From Zygnema cylindricum (lineage: Eukaryota; Streptophyta; Zygnematophyceae; Zygnematales; Zygnemataceae), in the NCBI GenBank assembly GCA_037447655.1, contig JBBHKE010001989.1:213279-277278 (forward strand): DNA of 64,000 nucleotides, written 5' to 3'. Positions 54,348 through 64,000 of the stretch are shown here, piece after piece. The translations under genes and the position numbers were made by a program. Position 1 is the stretch's first letter. Every line of letters begins with the position of its first letter. The notes beneath the pieces were generated by a model. It saw nothing but the letters and a program-made list of their open reading frames with translations, ran no database searches and was not told the DNA's origin.

Positions 54348-57300
54348 ATCAAGTGAATCACATGCTTGAATTTCACGGGTATTCTTATAAGGCAAAGCTG
54401 TTAGGAAGCGTCAGGTTCCTCTTCAATAAAATGAGTGAAGAATTAAAAAATATATGGTTAGGCGAAATAAATTTGTTGAAAAAATCACATGCATAAATAA
54501 CATACATATAAATATGCATACAAAATAGAAAACCGTATAAGTAAAAGTTAAGAGTGATTGGTACATAATGTGACTATCTTTATGAGAAAATAATATTATT
54601 GCTACTGTCATTATCACTGTTGTTGATGTAATTAAGCATACATAGTCAACTCACAACTCTTTCAAATGGCGCAAATTTCCAATTCCAATTGGAAGTGGAC
54701 CTCCAAAATAACCTTCTTGTTCCGAAACATCTCTGAAATCGATTAAAATTTACGTAGAATTACAATATGTTTCCATGTTAGCTTTGTAGAAGTAAAAAAC
54801 ATGTTCAGGAGATTTTCAGTGTTGCATTCGATTCTGTATCAGTTTCACGTGTTGAATGGATTTTGTTTGAGAAAAAATTGAAAGTTCACATGTCTTTATT
54901 ACGATTCGCGACCCATAACTTGTTTTAATTTCTGTCGAAAAAGAACAATACCGATGCAGTCTTTCTTGAGTTTAATTCCAGCCTTAAAGCAAAAAATAAC
55001 GAAAAGAACTAAAGTGAACTAGTCCCACTCATAGAATTTTTGAGACAAGAATTTTTTTCTTTTTTTTTTTTAATTGAGTTTTATTTATGTCAATTACAAT
55101 AACCCACAATCAAAGATTTCCAAAAAAAATGATTCTTCGGAAAAATTAAAAAACTTGGGTAACAAAAATCTTACAAAGTTTCGAGATATCGTAAATTGAC
55201 AATAGTGTCGGGAAGGACTCCATGAAGACGGTTGAGACGAATTTGAGAGGAATAACCCTTCGTTTTTAATTAAAAAGAAAAAAAAAAACAATAACAATAA
55301 ATAAACAAAAGAAAAGAAATGGGAGTCTAGGATTCTTCACTTTCAATATTACAATTTAGAAGAATAATAAAAAGAAAAAGTTCATAAATATTTTTCTAAG
55401 AATTTTGAAAGCGGATGCTATTTGAAAGCAGCCATAAGGAGAAAAAGACTAAAAATTACTAATTTTAACTGAATGAAGTGGGAACAAGTGGAAAACATCA
55501 TTAAATTTCGAAAACTCTGCGAAAATACACAACAATTTTATAGTATAAAAATGTCAAGCTAAATTGCCCCAATTGAATAAACATTCAAACGTTTAACTTC
55601 AATGATTTAAATAAGACAAAAGGCAAAAAAGTAACGCTTTTGAGAAAGAATTTCACATACAAGGTTTTCAGAAAAGTGACGTTTCCAATTGCTCTCGAAA
55701 TAGTTCCCGGAAGATCCTGTAAGATTAACGTTCTACAAAACAAAACAAAAAAAAGAAAATAACAGAGATGAATTTAGGCTTTCATTGGGGGAAACTGAAC
55801 TAAAAGGTCAATGCAAAAAAGAAAATCCTTTTTATTTAAATTCAAGAAAACACCATAGTTGTCAACATTTTATTTTTGCCTAAAAAGTTTCTAAACAAAC
55901 GCAACCAAAATTTTGACATTTCGGACAATTGCTATTCATAATGCTTGAGGGTTAACCCTGATGTTACATCTTTGAAGGAAAAATCATAAAAATGAAGAAA
56001 AAAACATAGAGATCATAAAGTCTCAACTTTCGACCGATCAAAATCATTCCAATTTTTAAAATTTTCAATTTCAATTTCCGTATTCCGCTTTCAATCCCAC
56101 CTCCAGTCCAACTATACATTATTTTTTGCTAAACCAAGAGGTCAACGAACAACAGTAAAAAAAATAAAAAACTCAAAAACGATTTCTCACATGTTGACTA
56201 CTCGTCCTTCGGAATTACAAGAAACTCCAAACCATTTTGAACAATTCGAATTCGATAAATGCCAAGATTTCAATAAATTGGGTTTAGAGACCGGATGTCC
56301 GAATCCATCCTTCACCTTGACTAGAGCCACTCCTGCAGTCCCAGAAAAAAAAGGGGGTTAAAAGGGAGATGGTGGGAGGTAAGTGAGAGGGGGGAAGAGG
56401 AAGGACATGAAAGGAAAAAGGGGAGAGAGGGAGAAGGGGTAAGAGATAGAGTGAGAGGTTTATCGGGTGAGAAAGTTAAGGCGGAGGGTGAGTGATTTTC
56501 TGTGTGTGCGTATGGGTGTGTCTGTGTGTGAGAGAGGGAGAGAGAAAGAGAGAGAGAGACCCCATAACTGACTGTGACAAATGTCATAGTCAAATATCAG
56601 TGGGAAGCATGTTTTTCCACCCCCACAAAAAAAAAATGAAAAAAAAGACCAGTCAAAATGCTTGTGACAAATTTCACTCTCAGTTCTCTGTTCCGACAGA
56701 ATTGTAGAAAACGACAAAATTGAGGGATTCCCACAAATCCTAAAATTAGGCCATTCAAGTTGGGGGAAAAAACAAGTGGGGTCGTCCTACGACAGACTTC
56801 GCGACAGCGTAAGCTTTGATTACATGGTTTTTCTCTTTACTCCTAAAAAATCCCATTTGTTTCGCAAGTTTTTTTTAATAAGAGTGTTTTTGCGCTTGTT
56901 TGGAAAGAAAAAACTTCAGCCTTCCCATTATTCCCAATATGAAAATACCAAAAAAAAACACCATTCAAACGTCTCTATGTGGATGGAGGTGAAGTTTAAG
57001 AAAGCACTGCTTGCGGGATGAAAAGAAAGAGTAATAATAATAACATTTATAATATATTATCGATAAAGCAGGACCATAAATAGAGTAGATGAATACTGCG
57101 GATAGTGTGTATGGGTGAAAAAAAGGGAGGGAGGAGAGGGAAGGGAGTGGAATGGGGAACTCACTATCAGACAATGACATGGTGGCTCCTTCTGCTGCTA
57201 GTACTCCCAGAAAAAGACAAAAGAGGAACAGAAGGGAGCAGGAGCTGCATAGAGGGGAAAACAGAAAACTGAACAGTTGCCCATGGATCGTTACAGGGAA

Positions 57301-57404
57301 AAATCCAAAATGTTTAAAAATAGCATTCAAAGAAAATAGTTAAACATTGAAAAAATATCTCACCTGGGCATTCCTCCATTTTGAGAGGTTTTTTGTGGGG
57401 CCAT
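52623..57404 (-). pseudogene. Leucine-rich-repeat extracellular/receptor-like gene, left copy
   Basis: Minus-strand exons: 57364-57404, 57165-57244 (signal peptide), 56191-56332 (LRRNT_2: LKSWH, CSKWFGVSCNSEGRVVN), 55661-55732, 55175-55257, 54655-54732, 54138-54209, 53695-53766 (LRR exons, mostly 72 nt and phase 2), and about 52649-52998 (last LRR, NNYFTGS, NNCL, then EGF-like Cys cluster CSKFCNT..GGHGTC..CTC). Exon 5 is 83 nt: an 11-bp insertion relative to the right copy shifts frame. Two TAG codons (52803-52805, 52797-52799) lie where related proteins usually have Gln. The end is either TAG at 52623 or a GTGAGT donor at 52648. No kinase domain is seen. By family it would sit in the secretory pathway or apoplast. 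Confidence 0.75.
53820..53960. repeat. (TA)n microsatellite and ATGAAGATG minisatellite in an LRR intron
   Basis: TATATA-rich 53824-53890 followed by about five degenerate 14-bp units ATGAAGATGYATGC to about 53960. Lies in the intron between exons 7 and 8. Confidence 0.8.
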
Positions 57405-57462
57405 CACCCTTCCTTCTTCTCCCTCTCCCTCACTCGCTCACTCTGGCTCTCTTGCTGTTGGT

Positions 57463-57605
57463 GTCACTCTATCTCTCTCTCTCTCTCTCTCGCTTCCTCT
57501 CTCGCTCTCTCTCTCTCCCGCTCACTCACCCTCTCTCGCCCTCGCGGCTCTCGCTTTCACTCTCCCTCTCTCTTCCTCTCGCTCTCCTCTCTCTCGCTCT
57601 TTCTG
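57463..57605. repeat. CT-rich 5' flank of left LRR gene
   Basis: CTCTCT/CTCGCTCT repeats just upstream of the ATG at 57404 (GA-rich on the coding strand), mirrored at 61905-62045. May be a GAGA-type promoter or 5' UTR element. Confidence 0.7.
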
Positions 57606-58466
57606 GGTGTGTGTGCGAGGGAGTGTCGACTCGTGCAACTGTCTGAGACTGGAATCGCCTCCCAAGGTATCATATGCACAGGACCAGCATCGCGTCCGTA
57701 CATCACCGTACAGCACCGTACACTGCCGTTCATTGACTTTCGTTGCCGTACGGAATTCACGGCAGTGGTTTCGCAATCCTGTCCACACTATTTGTACTAA
57801 GTTGACTGTTTCGTCAACGATTCTACATTTTCCGAACGTTTCAAAGTTTTAAAAGTTCGTTGCTTTAGGCCGGCAATTATTGGCTTGTAGTGTGGGTCGA
57901 AAAACACAAAACGGCAACATGTAGTACGCTCTAAGTTCAAACGATGACGCAAAATGTACTTAATATTTTCTATTTTTTTGTACGACTGTAACTTAAGGTG
58001 TGTTCCTATGTGTTGCGTCATTCTAAAACTTAAAATGTACTACAACTTGTCGTCTTGCTTTTTTCGACCCACTTCCACGTCAAGCAACGTCATATTCAAA
58101 CTTTATCTGATAACGACTCGTGAGTCGATTTTATTTCACTTAATGGCTATCCAACGAATAGGATTATGTGTTTACACGTGTTATAAACTTTCACAACATT
58201 TTCACAAAGCGCGAAGTACAAAAAAAAAAATGTACGTTACCAGCTTGTACGGACTTTTTTCCGCGTAGGGGTCTCTGGCAGCCGATGTCATTTCGCAAAG
58301 GCGCCTCTCTCCATCCTCCGTACAAACAGACAAAACGCGGTTCGACATTATGCATTGACGGCTGGCAGGTTTTAAAAATTTGTAGTGGGGACGTATTAAA
58401 AATTTCGTTAACGTCTACATCCGTCACAAGTTACGTACACGTCTACATCCGTCACTTAATAAAGTA

Positions 58467-58577
58467 CACCGCGAATCATAATTAGAGTAAAGAAAATATT
58501 AGAGTACAAAAAGAGAACAAATAATTAGAGTTATGAACTCTAATTTGTGTGATATAACTTTTTCAAAAAGGAATTTA
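58467..58577. mobile_element. Half of a CACCGCG MITE, left arm
   Basis: Left terminus CACCGCGAATCATAATTAG after TA (58465-58466); the element is cut at the arm/spacer junction GGAATTTA. Confidence 0.75.
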
Positions 58578-60378
58578 GCGCCGTACTGCCTAAGTTGCAA
58601 TCGTACGAAGGAATCACAAATTTGTAGAGTACAATTTGCGTCATCCCTGAACTTAGGATGTACGAAAAGTTGTCGTCTTGTGCTTTTCGACCCACTTCGA
58701 CGACAAAAAACGTCATCTTCAACCTTATCTTTAAAACACATGCGCGATGTGATTTAAAATTAGGTTTTTTCAATTGACAAATAGGAACATATTTTCGCGC
58801 GTGCCGTAAATTTCGACAAAAATCCTACGATTTCCAAGGACAAAGAAAAGTACAAAATTCGCTATGTTTTGTCCGTTTCCGTTCTAATACGACAATGATA
58901 GGTACACAATTTGATTGGATTTGTCCGTTTTCGTCTAGCACGGATTTTTTTTTTTGCAGGGGTCTTCAAATTCCGATGCCATTTCACGTCGACCGGACAG
59001 GAGACGCGAAGGCAAAGCGCCTCATCTTCGACCGTGAAATTGCACAGGCTGGAAGGCGGTACGTCTACAATGTCATGGTAAAACATGCGACGTCACACGC
59101 AGGTACAAAAAATATCGTGCGACCACAGATTGTCGACGTTGACAACCGTCACAGGTATTGTCGACGTATACAATCGTCACAAGCGTAAGTTACGATTTCG
59201 TCATTACAGACATAGGGACACTTGAAAACCAGGTCCGGCGGATCCGCGCTAAAATACAAAGTAATTTCGCTAAGTTACAAGTACATGGGGACACACCCTA
59301 AGGGTGAAGTTCCATTACGACATTCTATAATTGTACGGCCAACATTACATAATGCTACAATTTGAGCGAAGTTCCATTGCGCCGAGTCTGTAATCCACGT
59401 GTTCATAATTTAGTGGTACCACGTGAGTTATGATCGGATGTTGAAAATCGCTAATGATTTTTCACCGACCAAAAACTTAGCGCCGTACTGCCTAAGTTGC
59501 AATCGTACGAAGGAATCACAAATTTGTAGAGTACAATTTGCGTCATCCCTGAACTTAGGATGTACGAAAAGTTGTCGTCTTGTGCTTTTCGACCCACTTC
59601 GACGACAAAAAACGTCATCTTCAACCTTATCTTTAAAACACATGCGCGATGTGATTTAAAATTAGGTTTTTTCGATTGACAAATAGGAACATATTTTCGC
59701 GCGTGCCGTAAATTTCGACAAAAATCATACGATTTCCAAGGACAAAGAAAAGTACAAAATTCGCTATGTTTTGTCCGTTTCCGTTCTAATACGACAATGA
59801 TAGGTACACAATTTGTTTGGATTTGTCCGTTTTTGTCTAGCACGGATTTTTTTTTTTTGCAGGGGTCTTCAAATTCCGATGCCATTTCACGTCGACCGGA
59901 CAGGAGACGCGAAGGCAAAGCGCCTCATCTTCGACCGTGAAATTGCACAGGCTGGAAGGCGGTACGTCTACAATGTCATGGTAAGACATGCGACGTCACA
60001 CGCAGGTACAAAAAATATCGTGCGACCACAGATTGTCGACGTTGACAACCGTCACAGGTATTGTCGACGTATACAATCGTCACAAGCGTAAGTTACGATT
60101 TCGTCATTACAGACATAGGGACACTTGAAAACCAGGTCCGGCGGATCCGCGCTAAAATACAAAGTAATTTCGCTAAGTTACAAGTACATGGGGACACACC
60201 CTAAGGGTGAAGTTCCATTACGACATTCTATAATTGTACGGCCAACATTACATAATGCTACAATTTGAGCGAAGTTCCATTGCGCCGAGTCTGTAATCCA
60301 CGTGTTCATAATTTAGTGGTACCACGTGAGTTATGATCGGATGTTGAAAATCGCTAATGATTTTTCACCGACCAAAAA
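58577..60378. repeat. Tandem direct duplication of about 0.9 kb in the spacer
   Basis: Copy 1 58577-59475 and copy 2 59479-60378 differ by only a handful of substitutions and one inserted T. Each unit holds repeat text ending in ATGGGGACACACCC and the left 170 bp of the PIF/Harbinger-like MITE. The duplication therefore post-dates that MITE insertion. Confidence 0.9.
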
Positions 60379-60927
60379 TCTTCATTTGCGTACCATGTAC
60401 GTGCGTACCTGTTCATCGTACAACAGCACCTTCTCTTTGCGGACGCCTTGTCAGATACCACCGCATTTTTTTAGGATTCCTGTTTTTACCCGTGATGAAT
60501 GAGCGTTTCCACAAAAAGAGTGACGAATGGGCGCTAACAAAAATAGCGTGACAAAATTGCGTTACGATATTTCGTTTGTATTTTCTCCTGTATTTTTTAA
60601 TGCGTATACCGTGTGCGAATTTTTTTGATTTCCGTTGGTTGCCATCTTGACACGTATGTTCATTATCCGGCGTGTCGCGGCTCAATTTTTTCTGTAATTT
60701 GTGATGTACCTCGCGAGGAACATCACCAATTACATAAACTTTCGAAGCGAATGCTTCGCCAAAAAACATCCAACGGTCATTGTTAACTCCCAAACTTTTG
60801 TAGAATATTGGCAAGATCCTCTGTAATGTTGTTTTCCGCATAAAAACAAAATAAAAGGTACGGTGTAGTACGGAGAGGTCCGAATTTCTGTAAACAACCT
60901 CACTTTTAGTCTAATGGAACTTCACTC
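60205..60927. mobile_element. PIF/Harbinger-like MITE (copy 3, complete)
   Basis: Ends GGGTGAAGTTCCATTA / TGGAACTTCACTC, flanked by TAA at 60202-60204 and 60928-60930. Central hairpin ACCTCGCGAGG near 60705-60720. Same family as 28500-29206. Confidence 0.8.
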
Positions 60928-60928
60928 T

Positions 60929-63900
60929 AAATTCCTTTTTGAAAAAGTTATATCACACAAATTAGAGTTCATAACTCTAATTATTTGTTCTCTTTTTGTA
61001 CTCTAATATTTTCTTTACTCTAATTATGATTCGCGGTGTACTTTATTAAGTGACGGATGTAGACGTGTACGTAACTTGTGACGGATGTAGACGTTAACGA
61101 AATTTTTAATACGTCCCCACTACAAATTTTTAAAACCTGCCAGCCGTCAATGCATAATGTCGAACCGCGTTTTGTCTGTTTGTACGGAGGATGGAGAGAG
61201 GCGCCTTTGCGAAATGACATCGGCTGCCAGAGACCCCTACGCGGAAAAAAGTCCGTACAAGCTGGTAACGTACATTTTTTTTTTTGTACTTCGCGCTTTG
61301 TGAAAATGTTGTGAAAGTTTATAACACGTGTAAACACATAATCCTATTCGTTGGATAGCCATTAAGTGAAATAAAATCGACTCACGAGTCGTTATCAGAT
61401 AAAGTTTGAATATGACGTTGCTTGACGTGGAAGTGGGTCGAAAAAAGCAAGACGACAAGTTGTAGTACATTTTAAGTTTTAGAATGACGCAACACATAGG
61501 AACACACCTTAAGTTACAGTCGTACAAAAAAATAGAAAATATTAAGTACATTTTGCGTCATCGTTTGAACTTAGAGCGTACTACATGTTGCCGTTTTGTG
61601 TTTTTCGACCCACACTACAAGCCAATAATTGCCGGCCTAAAGCAACGAACTTTTAAAACTTTGAAACGTTCGGAAAATGTAGAATCGTTGACGAAACAGT
61701 CAACTTAGTACAAATAGTGTGGACAGGATTGCGAAACCACTGCCGTGAATTCCGTACGGCAACGAAAGTCAATGAACGGCAGTGTACGGTGCTGTACGGT
61801 GATGTACGGACGCGATGCTGGTCCTGTGCATATGATACCTTGGGAGGCGATTCCAGTCTCAGACAGTTGCACGAGTCGACACTCCCTCGCACACACACCC
61901 AGAAAGAGCGAGAGAGAGGAGAGCGAGAGGAAGAGAGAGGGAGAGTGAAAGCGAGAGCCGCGAGGGCGAGAGAGGGTGAGTGAGCGGGAGAGAGAGAGAG
62001 CGAGAGAGGAAGCGAGAGAGAGAGAGAGAGAGAGATAGAGTGACACCAACAGCAAGAGAGCCAGAGTGAGCGAGTGAGGGAGAGGGAGAAGAAGGAAGGG
62101 TGATGGCCCCACAAAAAACCTCTCAAAATGGAGGAATGCCCAGGTGAGATATTTTTTCAATGTTTAACTATTTTCTTTGAATGCTATTTTTAAACATTTT
62201 GGATTTTTCCCTGTAACGATCCATGGGCAACTGTTCAGTTTTCTGTTTTCCCCTCTATGCAGCTCCTGCTCCCTTCTGTTCCTCTTTTGTCTTTTTCTGG
62301 GAGTACTAGCAGCAGAAGGAGCCACCATGTCATTGTCTGATAGTGAGTTCCCCATTCCACTCCCTTCCCTCTCCTCCCTCCCTTTTTTTCACCCATACAC
62401 ACTATCCGCAGTATTCATCTACTCTATTTATGGTCCTGCTTTATCGATAATATATTATTGATGTTATTATTATTACCCTCTCTTTTCATCCCGCAAGTTT
62501 GTGTTTTCCCAAACTTGACCTCTATCCACATAGAGACGTTTAAATGGTACTTTGGTTTTTTTACTTTGGTCCTTGGGAAACATGCTTCCCGCCAATATTT
62601 GACTGTGATATTTGTCACAGCCAGCTACGGTTTCTCTCTCTTCCTCTCTCTCTCTCTCGCTCTCTCTCTCTCTTTCTCTCTCTGTCTTGCTCACACACAT
62701 ACACACTCTGTGACTCCCCCCCTTAACTTTTTCACCCGGTAATCCTCTCACTCTATCTCTTACCCTCTCTCCTGTTTTCCCTTTCATGTCCTTCCTCTCC
62801 CCTCTCTCGCTGACTTCCCACACTCTCCCCTCTCCTCCCGCCTTTTCTTTGGGATGCAGGAGTGGCTCTAGTCAAGGTGAAGGAGGGATTCGGACATCCG
62901 GTCTATAAACCCAATTTATTGAAATCTTGGCATATATCGAATGCGAATTGCTCAAAATGGTTTGGAGTTTCTTGTAATTCCAAAGGACGAGTAGTCAACA
63001 TGTGAGAATTCGTTTTTGGTTTTTTGTATTTTTTAATTGTAGTTCGTTGACCTCTTGGCTTAGTAATAAAATAATGTAGTGGGATTGAAAGCGAAAAATG
63101 GAAATTGAAATTGAAATTCCTAAAACTGGAAGGGTATTTTATCGGTCGACAGTTGACACTATATGATCTCTATGTTTTGATTTTTCTTTTGATTTTTCCT
63201 TAAAAAATGTAACAACAGGGCTAACCCTCAAGCATTACGAATACCAATTTTCCGAAATGTCAAAATTTTGGTTGCGTTTGGGTAGAAACGTTTTAGGCGA
63301 GGAATAAAACGTTGACGACTATGGTGTTTGCTTGAATTTAAATAAAAAGGATAGTCTTTTTTGCATTGACTTTTTAGGTCAGTTCCCCCAATGAAAGCCT
63401 AAAATCTCCTCAATTTAATCTTTTTTTTTTTTTTTTTGTAGAACGTAATCTTACAGGATCTTCCGGGAAGTATTTCGAGAGCAATTGGAAATATCACTTT
63501 TCTGAAAACCTTGTATGTGAAAGTCTTTCTCAAAAACGTTTTCTTTTTTTGCTTTTGTCTTATTTAAATCATTGAAGTTAAACGTTTGAATGTTTATTCA
63601 ATTGGGGTAATTTAGTTTGACATTTTTACACTATGAAATTGTTTGTGTTTTTTCGCAGAATATTCAAAATTTAATGGTGTTTTTCTCTTGTTCCCACTAC
63701 ATTTAGTTAGAATTAATGATTCTTATTCTTTTTCCCCTTATGGCTGCTTTCAAACCGCATCCGCTTTCAAGATTCTTAGAGAAATATTTATGAACTTTTT
63801 CTTTTTATTATTCTTCTCAAAAGTGTAATATTGAAAGTGAAAAATCCTAGACATTTTTCTTTTCTTTTGTTTATTTATTGTTATTGTTTTCTTTTTTCTT

Positions 63901-64000
63901 TCTAATTAATAATGAAGGGTTATTCCTCTCAACCGTCTTCATGGAGTCCTTCCCGACACTATTGTCAATTTACGACATCTCGAAACTTTGTAAGATTTTT
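60929..64000. repeat. Right arm of large inverted duplication (runs off window)
   Basis: Mirror of 55175-58577. Begins TAAATTCC, the inverse of the left arm end GGAATTTA, and carries the other half-MITE (60929-61038). Confidence 0.92.
62103..64000 (+). pseudogene. Leucine-rich-repeat extracellular/receptor-like gene, right copy (partial)
   Basis: Plus-strand exons 62103-62143, 62263-62342 (signal peptide core LLFLFCLFLGVLAA), 62860-63001 (LRRNT_2: LKSWH, NCSKWFGVSCNSKGRVVN), 63442-63512 and 63918-63989, continuing past the window. The start ATG at 62103 is chosen because exon 1 joins the signal-peptide exon in frame and both junctions are GT/AG. Exon 4 is 71 nt, one T short of the left copy, so a TAA (63446-63448) appears at once. 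Exon 5 is a regular 72 nt, unlike the left copy. LRR exons are all phase 2, so skipping exon 4 would keep the frame. Confidence 0.75.

Larger units (their letters stand above)
55175..58577. repeat. Left arm of large inverted duplication
   Basis: Pairs with 60929-63989 and beyond. From 58577 inward to about 57520 the paired coordinates sum to a constant 119505 with no length change and identical translations. Two bases shift appear near the CT tract by 57340, and beyond about 57056 the arms diverge with indels. Includes a head-to-head inverted pair of GTCGTCTT/TTCGACCCAC repeats at 57890-58080. Confidence 0.92.

Overview
This window looks like nuclear DNA of a large-genome streptophyte (land plant or charophyte alga). 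The evidence is plant-type Ty1/Copia retrotransposons, a plant GT77 arabinosyltransferase-like gene with phased introns, a plant LRRNT_2/LRR gene whose repeats sit on separate 72-nt exons, and long (CT)n tracts. I cannot name the species. There are no bacterial-style operons and no CRISPR array.

Positions 1-27867 are almost entirely layered Copia elements of one broad family with LTRs of about 0.9-1.04 kb. Element 2 (+, 2747-8930, TSD CATCA) sits in the integrase of element 1 (+, 5' LTR cut by the window edge, right LTR end 12258). Element 1 sits in the U5 of a further LTR (remnant 12259-12457), which itself abuts the broken RNase H end of element 3 (-, 12458-17760). Element 5 (-, 18127-25377) sits in the gag of element 6 (- , 17924-18126 plus 25378-26102) and carries its own 932-bp insertion in RNase H. 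Element 7 (+, 26103-27867) is internally deleted. All coding regions carry frameshifts or stops. Three features recur: a primer-binding site complementary to the anticodon arm of initiator tRNA-Met, a Gag frame that starts inside the LTR and reads through that site, and an antisense tRNA-like module in the LTR.

Positions 27868-33356 hold MITEs (PIF/Harbinger-like, Tc1/mariner-like and hAT-like), a solo LTR and AT-rich DNA. A three-exon gene for a GT77 glycosyltransferase resembling RAY1 spans 33357-40232; its second intron holds a 28-bp minisatellite and about 1 kb of CT-rich repeat. Positions 40233-46200 are intergenic DNA with MITEs, including three nested one inside another (44701-45912). 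A three-exon minus-strand gene (46205-47107) encodes a small secreted protein with 16 cysteines. A cysteine-rich remnant, an intact-ended non-autonomous hAT element (48565-49451), a strong hairpin and more MITEs follow.

The right end (about 52.6-64 kb) is a large inverted duplication of a leucine-rich-repeat gene. The two copies are divergent (left on -, right on +) and separated by a 2.35-kb spacer of MITEs and a tandem repeat. The inner 1.5 kb of the arms is nearly identical, while the outer arms have diverged. Each copy has a different disabling lesion. The right arm runs off the window.
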